NCBI GenBank assembly: GCA_030078075.1
Contig: CP119644.1
Span: forward strand, 710,001 to 774,000
Source of the DNA: Crithidia sp. LVH-60A
Taxonomy: Eukaryota > Euglenozoa > Kinetoplastea > Trypanosomatida > Trypanosomatidae
Length of the DNA: 64,000 nt
Direction: 5' to 3'
The notes beneath the pieces were generated by a model. That model was not told where the DNA came from. It did no database searches and worked only from the letters and a program-made list of their open reading frames with translations. Of the stretch, positions 10,402 through 22,055 are shown piece by piece (the stretch's first letter is position 1; every line of letters begins with the position of its first letter). Both the position numbers and the translations under genes were made by a program.

Positions 10402-11784
10402 ATGCCACCCAAGAGGGCCGCAGCGGGCGATAAGGCGGCGGGGAAGGGCAAGGCCGCCGCTGGCGCCGCCGCCGCCGCCTCCGACCCAATGGAGGAGCTG
10501 CGGAACATGGGCGACATTCACGAGGTGCTCGCCAAGGCGCAGCAGCTGCGCAACTACTTCCAGGCCGAGCGAGACAAGGTCAACTCGATGTGGGACATCA
10601 CCAAGAAAGAGCTCGAGAACGAGCAGTACCACCTGCAGAACGTCGAGAGCGAGATCGAGGAGCTGGAGCGGGACCACCAGGTGGAGATGAAGGTGTACAA
10701 GCAGAAGGTGCGCCACCTCCTCTACGACCACCGGGTAGCGGTGCAGCAGCTCAAGGACGAGAGCGACGCCGCGCTGCGTGGGGAAGAGACGGCCCACGCA
10801 CACCGTGTGCACCAGCTTGAGGCAGAGCGGCAGCAGCGCCTCTCCGGCATGGAAAACGCACGCGAGTCGCAGGAGAGCCGCATCATTGAGCAGCGCGACG
10901 GCCACCAGTACATGCTCACCGTCACGAAGCGGCGCAACCACGAGAAGGAGCTGGGCCGCCTGCAGACCTCCTACGAGGCAAAGCTCACGACGCTGCGCGA
11001 GGACCTGGAGCTGCGCCGCCGCGCCGAAATCCAAGACGCCGAGGAGCGCTACCACATGCACATCAACCAGCTCATCCAGCAGCATGAGGACAAGTTTAGT
11101 GAGATGAAGAGCTACTACAACCACATCACGCACAACAACCTCGACATCATCCGCTCCCTCAAGGATGAGATTGCCACGATGAAGAAGAACGACGAGCAGA
11201 ACGAGACCCTCATGTACGAGATCGAGAAGGAGAACGGCAACCTCGCCGCCCCGCTCGAGCAGGTGGAGAAGGAGGTGGCGGAGCTGCAGGCACGGAAGCA
11301 GCAGCACATCCAGGACAAGCAGAGCCTGCGCACCTCACGCACCCGCTACAAGGCACTGCAGCAGCAGCTGCACACGCTGCGCCAGGACAAGGAGCTGCTG
11401 GAGGAGCAGTACAACAGCGTCTACGCCGAGCGTGAGGACCTGAGCGCCAAGTTTGAGTCCGCCTTGCGGGAGGCAATGGACGTCGTGGCGGAGCGCAACA
11501 ACTCGCTGCAGCAGAACCTCGTCGAGGCGCACGCTCGGCTGGAACAGCGCGATGCACAGCTCGCCGGTGTCCTGCGCGCCATGAACCTCGAGCCAGCAGC
11601 GATGGAGCTCATCTCGGAGCAGATCGACGACGAGGTGCAGACGAAGAACCAAACCATCAAGGACCTCCACTTTGAGCTGCGCAAGCTGGAGAAGCGGGTG
11701 AATGCGATGGTGGAGGAGTACGAGCGCCGCTGCCGAGCTGCCGCCATTCCCCCGCTGGACCGTGCGAGCGTGCTGCGTGTGTGA
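10402..11784 (+). CDS. DRC4: trypanin / GAS8 family, nexin-dynein regulatory complex subunit 4 (DRC4)
   Basis: A complete 460-residue protein, close to the length of T. brucei trypanin and human GAS8. After a Lys/Ala-rich N-terminus (1-27) it is almost entirely coiled coil. The GAS-domain hallmark lies near residues 233-260: the FSEMKSYYNHITHNNLDII region followed by SLKDEIATMKKND. Further conserved parts include ELEREHQ-like and YEERC-like segments (EELERDHQVEMKVYKQKV, YERRCRAA). In trypanosomatids and other flagellates DRC4 is part of the nexin-dynein regulatory complex on the axonemal outer doublets. It coordinates dynein activity, and its loss disturbs directional motility. No break is seen. 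Identification rests on recognised family sequence. Confidence 0.93.
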   Translation: MPPKRAAAGDKAAGKGKAAAGAAAAASDPMEELRNMGDIHEVLAKAQQLRNYFQAERDKVNSMWDITKKELENEQYHLQNVESEIEELERDHQVEMKVYKQKVRHLLYDHRVAVQQLKDESDAALRGEETAHAHRVHQLEAERQQRLSGMENARESQESRIIEQRDGHQYMLTVTKRRNHEKELGRLQTSYEAKLTTLREDLELRRRAEIQDAEERYHMHINQLIQQHEDKFSEMKSYYNHITHNNLDIIRSLKDEIATMKKNDEQNETLMYEIEKENGNLAAPLEQVEKEVAELQARKQQHIQDKQSLRTSRTRYKALQQQLHTLRQDKELLEEQYNSVYAEREDLSAKFESALREAMDVVAERNNSLQQNLVEAHARLEQRDAQLAGVLRAMNLEPAAMELISEQIDDEVQTKNQTIKDLHFELRKLEKRVNAMVEEYERRCRAAAIPPLDRASVLRV

Positions 11785-12657
11785 GGTGGCGCCCACACGC
11801 AACCAGCGAACAGAGGAGGGAAAAGCCGCACGTGATGAAAAGCAAAACGTACTGCTGTATTGCTCTTTTTTTCCTTCTGTGTTTGCCGCAGCTTTGTTTA
11901 CTCGTGTGTTGCTGCAACACCGACGCGGAGAGGAAAAAAAGAAAGATGGTCGAGGAAAGTCGCTAAAATCTCCGCAGTTTTTCGCGCTTTCCTTTTTCAG
12001 ATGTAAACTACCCAGGTCAGCACTTGACTCCCTTTTTCTTCATGTGCCGTGTGCATGAGTGCGTGTGTGCGTTGCGCACCTGCTTTGCTTCTTTTATCTT
12101 TGTCTAGTGTACACTACATTCCATCTCGTCGTCTTTCGCCTCTCTTCCCTGATCAACAGTTATCAAGTTGCAAAAATCCGTAATCGAGAAAAAAAACAAG
12201 CAAATGAAAATTACAGTGTGCGGACCTCTTGCGTAGGGGAGCTATACAGAGTCGGTATGGAAATGCAAAAAAAAAAAAAGGCAAACGACGAAACGACGAA
12301 AGAGACCATTGTGCAAATGAGGTGGCGACTTCATGGTTTCCACACGCCGTCGCTGCTTCTCTGTGTTGCCCTCCTGCCTTTTCCGACGATCGACTGCCCC
12401 AGAGAAAAAGTAACACTTCAGCAGCATTTCAATATGCAACACTGAATTGCTGAACGGCAAAAAAAGATTAACCGCTGCGCCATCTGCATTCATTTAGCCA
12501 TACTTTCTCTCTCCTTTGACCTTTTGACTTTTACATCACGCACCTGCCAATGCTTTTTTCTCCTTTAATTTTCCTCATATTACCGGAATAGAAGAGAGAA
12601 ACTGCAGACTAGTTCTTTCTCTCTCTTATTTCGATCGTTGTCGGATACAATTGCAGC
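11785..12657. other. intergenic region
   Basis: No gene seen. Mixed A-rich and T-rich sequence, with an A13 run near 12267. Small open frames here (for example 12059-12445) have no recognisable content. A pyrimidine stretch at about 12500-12570 may serve the next gene. Confidence 0.55.
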
Positions 12658-13826
12658 ATGGATGCGTCAGAGTCGTCAGTGGCGCCGCCGCGGGCACCCG
12701 CCATCAGCGCTGTGTGCGTTGATGTGCGCGAGCTGCTTCGTCGTGCCGCGGACGGTCCACAGTCGCCGCCGACGACCCAACTCGGCCAGTACGACACCAC
12801 TGGATGCACCACCGTCTCTTCATCCGCAGCGTGGCCGCGCTCCGGCAAGCAGCCCCGACACGCCGCGTTTTGGGCTCCGGGCACTGTCGCAGCGGGCAAC
12901 TACCGCGGCCCCCCGCCTCTCTCCCCAGCAGACCCGGTCATTCTACACGCCATCCTCGACAATCCACATCCCTCTCCCTCTTCTTCCCCCGCCGCCGCAG
13001 CAACAGTTGTGGAGCGGCGTGGTGAGGCATCTGCTGCAGCTGCGACGACGACCGTAGCGGGGCACGGGAGGGGCAGGTGGCCCAGCCGGTTGCCTCCCTC
13101 CTACCGCCGCAGCGCCGTCGCAGCAGTGGGGGTCGTCGTCGTCGTCGCATGGACGCACGCAGCGGGCGATGCCGCCGCTTAACCGCGCCGCACCGTCGAT
13201 GGTGACGGCAGGAGAGGTGCCAATGCGTGATAGAGCCGGTGGTGTTGGTGGCGCAAGTAGCATGGCACACCAATCCCTCTTTATGCCGCCAGCCAGAACG
13301 GTGAAGACGGGACGACGAGACACCTGACTTGTCACCTGCCGCCCAACAGGCGCTGAGCAGCATTCTCACGCAGCTCCACACGCACGCCGCGGCGGTGCTG
13401 CAGGACCAACATTCTGACGGAGAGGCGAGGCAGGGAGGACGACGCACTGGCGCGACGCAGCGCCATCTGCAGGCACTGCCGTCGTTGACCTCCAAGTACA
13501 ACAACTGCACCGCGAGTTCAATGCAGACGACGAAGCGCGCTGCTGCTGCTGTCTCGCCTCCGGCGGAGGTGTCGCCCGAGGAGCGCGCCACCTCAAACGC
13601 GACACCAGCAGACGCTGTTCCTCCGTCCAGGTCAAAAGTGGCGCAGGAGAGGCGACAGCCACTTTACGTGCACGAGCGAACCGGTGCCGCAGCAGTAACG
13701 ATGAAGGCGACCGCTGCAGCAGATGACGATGCCACCCCGCTGCGTCGCACAGTCCCTCCAGCTTTTCGTCGACAGCTGCTGTTTACCGAGGCTGCCACGA
13801 CGACGCGACGGCCGAAGCGGAAGTGA
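12658..13826 (+). CDS. disordered hypothetical protein, frame broken twice
   Basis: Ala/Pro/Ser/Thr/Arg-rich coding-like sequence begins at ATG 12658 (MDASESSVAPPR) and ends at a TGA at 13826 (RRPKRK). It does not stay in one frame. The first frame reads well to about 13060, where a G4 run lies. The second frame continues (MPPLNRAAPSMV region near 13169) to about 13325. The third frame carries a likely helical segment (AAQQALSSILTQLHTHAA) and the basic C-terminus. Both changes are of one base, as in several other genes here, so I read it as one gene of about 390 residues with sequence errors. No domain is recognised, it is predicted mostly disordered, and it could alternatively be a decayed gene. 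Confidence 0.5.
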
Positions 13827-14787
13827 AAAGCGAGTTTATGAACCGCAAGAAAGAGGAAAAAGACGCTTCCTAGTACTCCCACTGGCCCATGTACATTAAA
13901 GTAAATCACCTCTTTTTATTTGTTTTTCTGGAACCCTGTAGCTGTAGTGCAATGCACTTTTTTTTTTAAATCTCCGTGCAACAAAGGCCACCACCTTCGT
14001 TTGTGCGCGTTTGGTTTTACACTTCGTCAACAAGTGACATTTAACAAGAGAGCGGTGCAAATACGTGATGAGAACGAGCGCGGACCTGACAAAAGAAAGG
14101 ACGAGCCGATGCGAGCATTTCCTGCGTTCTTCTTTGCCGTCTACATCTGCCAAAGGCTTTCTTTCTCTTTTCTTCCTTTTTTTTAGAGAGTGCGTACGTA
14201 GCGATTGAAGCTCAATGTTTCTCATCTGCTTCTTATTTTTCTCCTTCCTTCCTTCCTTCTTCCCTCTTCACCTCCAACAACGTCGCGCACAAAACTCAAA
14301 ACTCTTCGTTCTTCATCTCAACTCTGTCAGGGCAGTGGAGACAATATCCAGAACAGAAAAAAAAAGCGGATAGTCCGACCGAAGGTCTACGCTGCTGACC
14401 AACACATACCCACACTCGATTTTCAAAGCGAGCGCTTCAACCTTCAATCGTGTCGGACACCTGACTGCCACTCTTAAACCTCTTTTTTTTTGTTTTCTTT
14501 CGCACGCACATACATTTCTTCCATACATACACTCTTTTTTTTTTCCTCCTTTATTGGGGGCTTTTGACTCTGCTCGCCGAGGCACATACGCACATCCCCA
14601 TCGTCTGCTGCAGAGTGTCGCGGCAGTACACCGCATACATTAGAACTCTTTTTTGTTGTTACATCGTCGGCACCGAGGCGTCTCGCCTGTAGATTTTTTT
14701 TTTCCGTGATAGATACCTCTCTGGTATTTTTTTTTTTCTCTCTTATTCATATCAGAGTTGTGGCAAGGCGAGGAGGAGGTGAAGGCA
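13827..14787. other. intergenic region
   Basis: No gene seen. Contains T-runs near 13958-13967, 14178-14184, 14488-14496 and 14537-14546, and a CTTCCTTCCTTCCTTC microsatellite near 14243-14260. The T-run near 14727-14737 is a likely splice tract for the next gene. Confidence 0.6.
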
Positions 14788-17700
14788 ATGGTGCTGAATC
14801 TGTTTTCTGGCGCTGCGCTCAACCGCAGCGGCGCCGCACACCGTCGCAGCAGCGCCGCGGCTTCCTCAGCACGCAGCAGCAGCACCACCACCACCACCGC
14901 GAGCCGCTCCGCCCAGCGCCGCCAGCCCACCCGCAGCTTCACGGCAGACACGCCGATGCAGGCAGACGGAAGCGGCTCACACGAGTCCGTCGTGCACGCT
15001 GGCAGCGACGAGGACCGCGTCCTCTTCAACAACTGCGTGGCGCAGGTGCAGCGCCATCTGAAAGCGCACGCCGACTCCCCCAGCACGCTGCACACGCTGG
15101 CGTCCTACTACACCAAGTCGGAGCCCGTCATCGAGGGCCGCCCCTTCTGCGTGAGCCTCAGCTACGCCACCTTTCTCTTCCACATGCAGATGGCCCGCAT
15201 CAGCGTTGCCGAGGTGGAGCTGTACGTGCAGCTTGTTACAGCGGTGCTGACGCAGATTTCCGAGGACGCGCAGCTGACGCACCCCTTTGTCCAGCAGGTG
15301 GTGCGCGACCACGTCTTTGGCCTGCCGTCGCCGACCTGCCGAGGTGGGTGCACACTGCATCGTCCTCCTCCCACCGCAGCAGTACCGCGCGTTTGCCACC
15401 ATGGCGAACGCCCTCATCTCGCTCGACGTGGTGCCGCTCGGCATCGTCTACCAGTTCCACGACCGGCTCGAGACCTACTGCGAGTGCGCCTCGCCACTCG
15501 TGGCCAACCGTGCCCTGGCGCTGCTGGTGCAAACCGTCGGAGAGGTGCGGATGGAGGAGCAGATCACCGCTCTGCAGTACGTGCTCAAGACGAAGCCGGT
15601 AAAGATGAACGTCGACTTCTTGCTGGCGTGCTACGAGCGCCTGAAGCGGGCGGTGACGGACCCGGCGCATGGCCCGACCTTCGGCCGCGCTCTGTCCATC
15701 CACTGCAGCGAACTTTTTCTCCGCTTCCGCTCGCCGGTGCGGCGCGAGTATGTGGAGCGCTTTCTGTACCCCAGTCTGTGCCACAGCGACATGGCCGCCT
15801 TTCTGCAGATCCCGGCGACACGCGCGCACCTCACGCAGGAGCTGCTCTCCCAGTGCACGCCTGCGATGGGGACGATGAACCCCTTCTATATGTGTCTCTG
15901 CGCCGTGCTGCAGTCGAGCTTTGACAACGAGACGGACGGCGCGTTGGCCACGGTGGCGCTCATCAACTGCCGTATGCCCCACGCAGCCTACTTCGCCTCT
16001 GCGCTGGCGGTCGACTCGCACATGTCGGTGTCCATGTTCGCCAAGGTGATCATCGCCCTCGCACGCGGCGCCGGGATGGCCATGACGGGGCGGGAGACCC
16101 CCGGACGAGGTCGCCGCCTCCATCAGCGAGAACCGCACGAGCGTCTACAACGTTCTCTTTCTCCTTCGCGAGGTGGTGCGCAGCTGCTCGACGACGGCGT
16201 CGCGGCGGGCGACGGACATGCTGAAGGCGCTGCGTGTCGCTGTAGCGCCAAAGACGATCGAGGCGCTGGGCAAGTTGTCCAGCGAGGCCTTCGAGAGCGG
16301 TGAGCGACATCACCCTCGACCCGCAGCTGCTGTGCGCCGAGCTGGCGATGGTGCTGCACCAGGACCACATCGGCGAGGCCATGGACTCCGCCGTGGAGTA
16401 CTTCCGCGACGTGACGTCCAAGTGCCCTTACTGCGCCGCCGCGCGGAGCTCCTCGCTGCTGTGCCCGGTGAACGGCACGGTGCACGTCGCCGGGCAGTCC
16501 TCGGTGAGCCGCGTCCTCTCAACCCTCTCCGAGTGTGCCGGGATGAAGGCGGTGGAGGAGAAGCTGATCAGCTACCTGCGCGACCCGGCGCTGCAGATGG
16601 AGAGCGCCGTGCACTACCTGATCTACCACGTCATCGCCAACGGTGGGCAGCACCGCAACACGCTCTTCGTCGCTGTGGAGCCCTACGTGCGCAGTACGCT
16701 GCTGGCCCTCGTCAGCGCCGACCGCAGTGGCGCACGCGGCCTCGTTGGCAGCACGCAGAAGGCGAACGTGCTCATGCTGCATGTGAAGCTCGTCACCCTG
16801 CTCGCCTCCTCTATCGACCCGTCCTACCTGGAGAGTATCTTGAAGGTGTTCACAGAGCTGAAGCTGCGCAACAACCACGACGCCCTTGCGCTGTGGTACA
16901 TGGGCAACGTCCTGCTGCGCAACTGCCGCGGCAACCTTGAGCTGCTGCCGGCCGACCCGCAGGAGAGCAACTACTGCGTCGCCTATCCGGGTTGTGCGCC
17001 GGCCAGCGCGACCACCGCCGACAACGCGCAGCTGGTGCTGAAGCTGCTCCACCGTGCCCACAGCTTCAGTCCCGAGATGCAGAAGCTTGTCGGCTGCTGC
17101 GTCTGCAAGCTCATGCAGGACTTCAACATGCAAGCGCCGAACATCTGCAGCAGCTTGCTCTCCCCCTTCGGCTTCCTGCCGGTTGGGCTGACGTCGTTGA
17201 ACACGTTCGCCCTTCCCGCTGGCCCCGGCAGCACCTTCTGGAGCTTTTTTCTGCAGCAGATGCGCAGCTCCGCCCCAGCGCGGACGGCCTTCATGGCGAC
17301 GCTGACAAAGAGCATGTCTCGCCGCTTCCGTGTTGCGGCGCCTGCGGATGCCGTGGCGCCGTACGGTCTCGAGCCAACGGGGCACCTCTTCGCGATCATG
17401 GTCTACGAGGCAATGAAGCGCAACCCGCCCTTGTCCCGCGTGCTGCTCTACATGCTCACGCAGTGGATGCGGCAGGCCGGCCACCCGCCGGGCAAGTTCG
17501 CGTGCCTTGTCTACGTCTGCGTGCAGCTCATCACTTTGGGGGGGGGGCGGGGGGGGGGGCCCCGGGGGGGGGGGGGGGGGGAAAAAAAAACCCCACAACC
17601 ACCCCCAAAATAAGGAGAAGGGGGAAAGGGGGGGGGGGAGGGGGCACCAGGGGGGGGGGGGGCGGGGGGGTTCGGCGGCGGGGGGGGGGGAGATGGAGTT

Positions 17701-19839
17701 CTTTTTCATCTGCTGCGACGGCTGCGGCGCCGGCTGCGCCACGTTGTCGCGGCCGCGTCGGGGGAGACGGTGGTGTTGGCTGACGAGGCTGCGGAGGAGG
17801 AAGAGGAAGAGGAGGAGAGGCGGTATCAGCAGCTGCGGCAGCACGGCGCTGACGACGACGCCACGGAGGGCACCTACGCGATGCGCGAGTTGCAGAACGC
17901 GGCCGATGACAGCGTGTTTGACGACTACGCAGGTGGTGGCGCTGACGAGGACGAGGTGGAGGGTGGCGGCGTGGAAAGCACCTACGATACTTCGGGCTAC
18001 GGTGCTGCTGCTGTGGCTGCTGTTGGTGAGGAGGTGCTCCATCCCGCATGCGTCCTCTTCCGCAGAACATTTCTAGCATTCTTGTCTCCAGCTCCCAGGG
18101 CAGCCGTCGTGGCGACAAGAGCAACACCAGCAGCGACAAGACGCAGCGGCAGGATAGGTATGCTGTGGAGGGAGGAGGAGGACACGCGATACGATGTGGA
18201 CTACGCCGATGACAACGCCGGCGGCGCCGTGGAGAAGCCGGAGGTGAGGGCAACCCAGCAGCCGTGTGCGCCGCGTACCCGCTCCACCTCGCGCGGTGTT
18301 CAGACGGACGACGTGCAGAACACCACGTCCGCCGCCACCGCCACCACTAACACAGCTACGGTCAGCAGGCCGGCGACGCCGCCGTCCCCGCAGCACCGCA
18401 GCGTCGGCACATCGCCCATTCAACCCCCGCCTTCCCCTGCCTCGTCTTCCTCGCTCATGGGAAAGTCGGGGCAGGCATCGAGTCGCTCCACCGCGGCACC
18501 GGTAGCACGTGGCACACCAGGCGAGGCCGTTCCCACCCCCTCGTCCTCCTCTCTCTTCCGGCAGGTCCAGCGCTCCCACACGCAGCCGCCAGAGGAAGAG
18601 GCGATCGAGACGTCCTCTGCGCGGGGCTCGACGTGGGTGGAGCCGGACCTGATGGACTTCGTGGACGGCGACACCACCCCCATCGAGGACTACGACAGCG
18701 TGCCGCGTCTGCAGGCCACCACGGCTGGCGGGGAGACTGGGGGGATCGTTCTGCCGTCTGGGATGGTGCTGGAGTACCTGCGCACCCACCAAGGCATGGA
18801 CTCCCTCCGCCACGAGCTGAGCCAGTTCGACCAGCAGTGGGTGGCGCAGCAGGTGGCCGACTACGTGGCGCAGAACGGCGGCGGCGGCATGGCAGGCACC
18901 TCGGCCACGTCAGCCCCGTATCGGCGGGCTGCGGTGGTGCAGTCTGTGACGGTGGAGGGCCGCGCCAACAACTACAGTCGTCCGCACGCTGATGCCTCGG
19001 AGCTGGCGCCGACTCGCACGGTGCGGACGGCGGTGCAGATGGTGGTGAGCCCCACGACGCCGGCGACTGCGGGGGCGGCATCCTCGCGTCCTGTTGTGCA
19101 GGTAGAGCAGCCGCGGGTGGTGACGACCACTGATGACGACGAGGCGGCTGAGGACGTGGTGGACGGTGAGCGGCCCATCCGTGCCGTTAGTGGACCTCCA
19201 CCAGAGTCGGAGGCAGAGGCAGTGGAGCGAAGGGAAGCCGATGGAAAGCGGCGCCGCATGGAGCCAACAGCCGCCGCACCACCTCCGCCGTCATCGTCGT
19301 CAGCGACAGTCCTTCCGCCGTCGCCCGTTTCCCCCGCTGGTGCTTTCCGTGGCCGCAACTTCTTCTTGAACCAGCAGACGCAGCAGCAGGCGGCGTCGAC
19401 CCTGCAGGATGTGCACTACCTGCAGCGACAGCAGCAGGCGAACATGTCTGTCCTGACGACAGCAGCCCAGTCAAATGAGAGCGGGGAGAACGTCGAGGAT
19501 GGGTCGGCACGCAAGACGCCGCACCAGCGCACGAACACCAGCGCTTCGCACCTGTCTGCCCCCACACCGTACGGACAGGTCATCTTGCCTACCTGGGTCG
19601 TGGAGCAGCGGAACGACACCGCCATCCGTGAACTGCGGCAGGTGATGGGTGCGCACAACCCGAACAGCACGCGTCTTTCTACCAATGGTGGGAAGCGCAG
19701 CCGAATCCACGGCAGCGGCGGCGGTGGCGACTCCGTGACCAACGTAAGCGGCAACAGCGCGGCGTGGTGGGCGGAGATGAGCTCGGCGCCGATGCCGACC
19801 TACGCGGCTGATCCACAGTACTCGATGGAGCTCTTCTAG
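14788..19839 (+). CDS. very large hypothetical protein (helical N-terminal two-thirds, acidic disordered C-terminus); several frame breaks and an artefact block
   Basis: I treat this as one gene of about 1,680 residues. Frame 1 (ATG 14788, MVLNLFSGAA) runs to about 15345, frame 2 to a C5 run at 16098-16102, frame 3 to a GG at 16299-16300, and frame 1 again to the homopolymer block at 17538-17691. The same frame 1 reopens after the block at 17692 and runs to a stop at 19839. No spacer, pyrimidine tract or clear new start separates the parts. The first about 915 residues are hydrophobic-helical, perhaps alpha-solenoid (for example YVQLVTAVLTQISEDA, AVHYLIYHVIANGGQHRN). A Cys pair occurs in KCPYCAAA and again in GCCVCKLM. 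The remainder is Glu-rich, then Ser/Thr/Pro/Ala-rich and disordered, with one structured patch near 18760-18880 (LEYLRTHQGMDSLRHELS). I do not recognise the family. A split into two genes at the block is the main alternative. Confidence 0.6.
17538..17691. other. homopolymer block inside a gene, probable sequence artefact
   Basis: About 150 bases made almost wholly of G-runs, with short A and C runs. They are unlike the coding sequence on both sides and unlike the T/CA-rich spacers. Frame 1 is open immediately before and after. The block likely replaces real coding sequence of uncertain length. Confidence 0.75.
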
Positions 19840-21132
19840 TGCGGCGCGTGGGGAAGTTTGTACGGGCTACTTTTTATGTGTTGGTCGCAGGGCTGTCTTT
19901 TTGTTTTCCTTTGGCGAACAAACTTATTATAGATGACTGCTCTAAGAAAGAAAAAACTCTTCTCTTTTATTCCTTCTTATTTTTTCCTTGTGGCTGTAAC
20001 ACTCCTTCTGTATGTGTGCTTGTGTAGGGGTGCGTATGGAACTCGTATTCTTCAATAGATGTTGGTGTACCACTTCTGCATACATCTTCTCTTCCTTCCC
20101 CTTTTTTTTTTTCCTTGTGGTTATTTTTGACCCTTCTATTTCTTTTCCATTGTTAGATTCCCGGCGCTTAAACCGGAAAAAAGAAAAAAAAAATGCAATT
20201 GGCGATCGAAAGCGTTCTCTTTTGTGGTTGCAAAAAAAGGCAGCGTTCGGGCTGGAGCTTGTTGGCGTGCAAGAATGTCTGTGCATCTGTTGGTCATTGA
20301 TGGAAAGGAGGTCAGGCGCCGGGACTGAGCCTGTTAAGCACATAGGAGCCTTTCTTTTTTGCCTTCAGTAGCAGCCTTTCACGGCCTTCGTTGACGAGAA
20401 GTGTAATGGATGAATGCAATGAAGTAACCATTTCTGACGGGCTGTCTGAGTCGAGGCTTCGGTTTATTGGCGCCATCAGGGTCTCCGTGCGCTTTCTCTT
20501 GAAGCAGAAACCGCAGCATCCACTGCATCTATCCTCTCCCTGCTTTACCACTCCCAACATCTCCTCCCTTCATTTTTACGCTTCTCTTTGCCGTGTTTCG
20601 GGCCTCCTCAACGCGTCTTTCCGATATCGCCAACTGTTCGCGGCTGGAGACTATCGAACGCGTATTACTGTGAGGTGCAGCACAACCCACTCAGCCGATC
20701 TTTCTCTTCAACTACGCTTATTTTTTGTTATTTACTACGAAATTGCTTGACGGTGGATTATTAAGGTTTGCCCTTTATATCTCAGACCGTTTGTTATCGG
20801 CATTAGTTTAAGGCGAAGAGGTGCACCACCGCGACGTGAAGCATCCGTCATTGGACTTTTTCGGGCGTAAAAGGAGAAGCTGGCAGAGCTTTTCTCTTGT
20901 TGTGCCCATCTTTGAAATTCGACGCGGACGAGATAACTCAAACGAAACGGAGGAGAACAAAAAGAGTATTGAACGGCAGCTGATTGTCCGGCCTCAGTTC
21001 CACTTTCGCAATACTCTACTCTAAAGGCAGAAAATCAACCGCAGTACTTCACCCCACACCTTTCCCTGAGGAGACACACACAGATACCCACGGAGACTCC
21101 TAGAAATAACGCTATTTCTCTCCAGACGCTGC
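19840..21132. other. intergenic region
   Basis: No gene seen. AT-rich for this window, with T-runs near 20101-20112. The short frames at 20012-20371, 20391-20750 and 20821-21024 have no recognisable content and lack the GC-rich codon bias of real genes here. No clear tRNA or snoRNA pattern was found by eye. Confidence 0.5.
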
Positions 21133-21642
21133 GTTAGGCGCGTCGCGTTGCTCTTAGCCGCGTGCTTCGTGACGACGATACTCTCCGTCGGTGCAGCGAC
21201 GACAGTGGAAGACTCCATCATCTGCACCTGCCGCTGCTGCTACCAGGGCGGCTGCAGCGCCATCACGAACGTCTCGTGGCCCGTCGAGGGGTGCAGCGAA
21301 TGCACCACAAAAAAGTGCAACGAGTACATCTCAAGCCAGGAGGTTCGCGCCGAGACGGCCCGCCTGTTTGAGGGCATTCAAGGCGAGAAGCCGCTGACGA
21401 GCGGTGCGGTGGTGGTGGAGGAGTGCGCCGTCATTGCGGTGCTGGAGGCGGCGACTTGCACGACCAAGACATGCAAGCGGACGTCCACGATCAAGGCGGA
21501 GTGCTACAACCGCAACGCTCCACTGACCAAGTACTCTGTTATCTTCTTCGTTCTCGTGACAATCTTCGCCCTTGTCTTTGGCGTTATTAAGAACTACATC
21601 CCCGCCTTTCAGTCCTTAAATGAGAAATACTTCAACTACTAG
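21133..21642 (+). CDS. small Cys-rich type I membrane protein, start codon not visible
   Basis: An open frame of about 168 residues with GC-rich codon use, ending at a stop at 21642. It has a hydrophobic signal-like N-terminus (LLLAACFVTTILSVGAA), then a lumenal or extracellular part with many cysteines. Two similar blocks can be seen, CTTKKC (about residue 52) and CTTKTC (about residue 104), which suggests an internal duplication. One transmembrane helix follows (SVIFFVLVTIFALVFGVI) and then a short tail ending YFNY. No ATG occurs in this frame between the upstream stop at 21067 and the signal sequence. Codon 21133 (GTT, followed by Arg-Arg-Val-Ala) is where a start would be expected, and TTG 21148 is the nearest unusual start. 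I suspect a sequence error at the ATG. Function unknown; probably a surface or secretory-pathway protein. Confidence 0.7.
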   Translation, partial: VRRVALLLAACFVTTILSVGAATTVEDSIICTCRCCYQGGCSAITNVSWPVEGCSECTTKKCNEYISSQEVRAETARLFEGIQGEKPLTSGAVVVEECAVIAVLEAATCTTKTCKRTSTIKAECYNRNAPLTKYSVIFFVLVTIFALVFGVIKNYIPAFQSLNEKYFNY

Positions 21643-21997
21643 GCGACTGTCTTTGTTCTCTCAACCCTGTCAAGAGGTAAGTGGTTTTGAGGAGTGTCTG
21701 GTGTCTGCCTATATGTGTTTGTGCGTTTGTGTGTGTGTGAGTGTTTCTGCTACTTTTTCACGCCGGTTGCTGTGCGTATCGTCCGTGTTCGTGTGTGTGT
21801 GTGTCCTCTTCCGACTTTCTTTAGCGGTTGCTGACGAAATCTTCCATGCATTCCCCACTTGTAGACGCTCCACTAGCGAAGCGTTTAATGGTATTGCGTT
21901 ATTAAAAAAAAAACAACAAAGAAAACGCAAGCATGAACTCCACTGTCAGCAAGTGTGTGCGTCGCACTTGGGAGATAAATGCTCTAGTTCTAGAGCT

Positions 21998-22055
<58 letters not shown>

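Noticed and set aside
15287-16303. independent 338-residue gene
   Set aside because: Lacks a spacer or splice signal and continues the frame-broken larger gene.
16519-18042. 507-residue - strand frame crossing the G-run block
   Set aside because: Runs straight through artefact-like homopolymers and mirrors + strand coding sequence.
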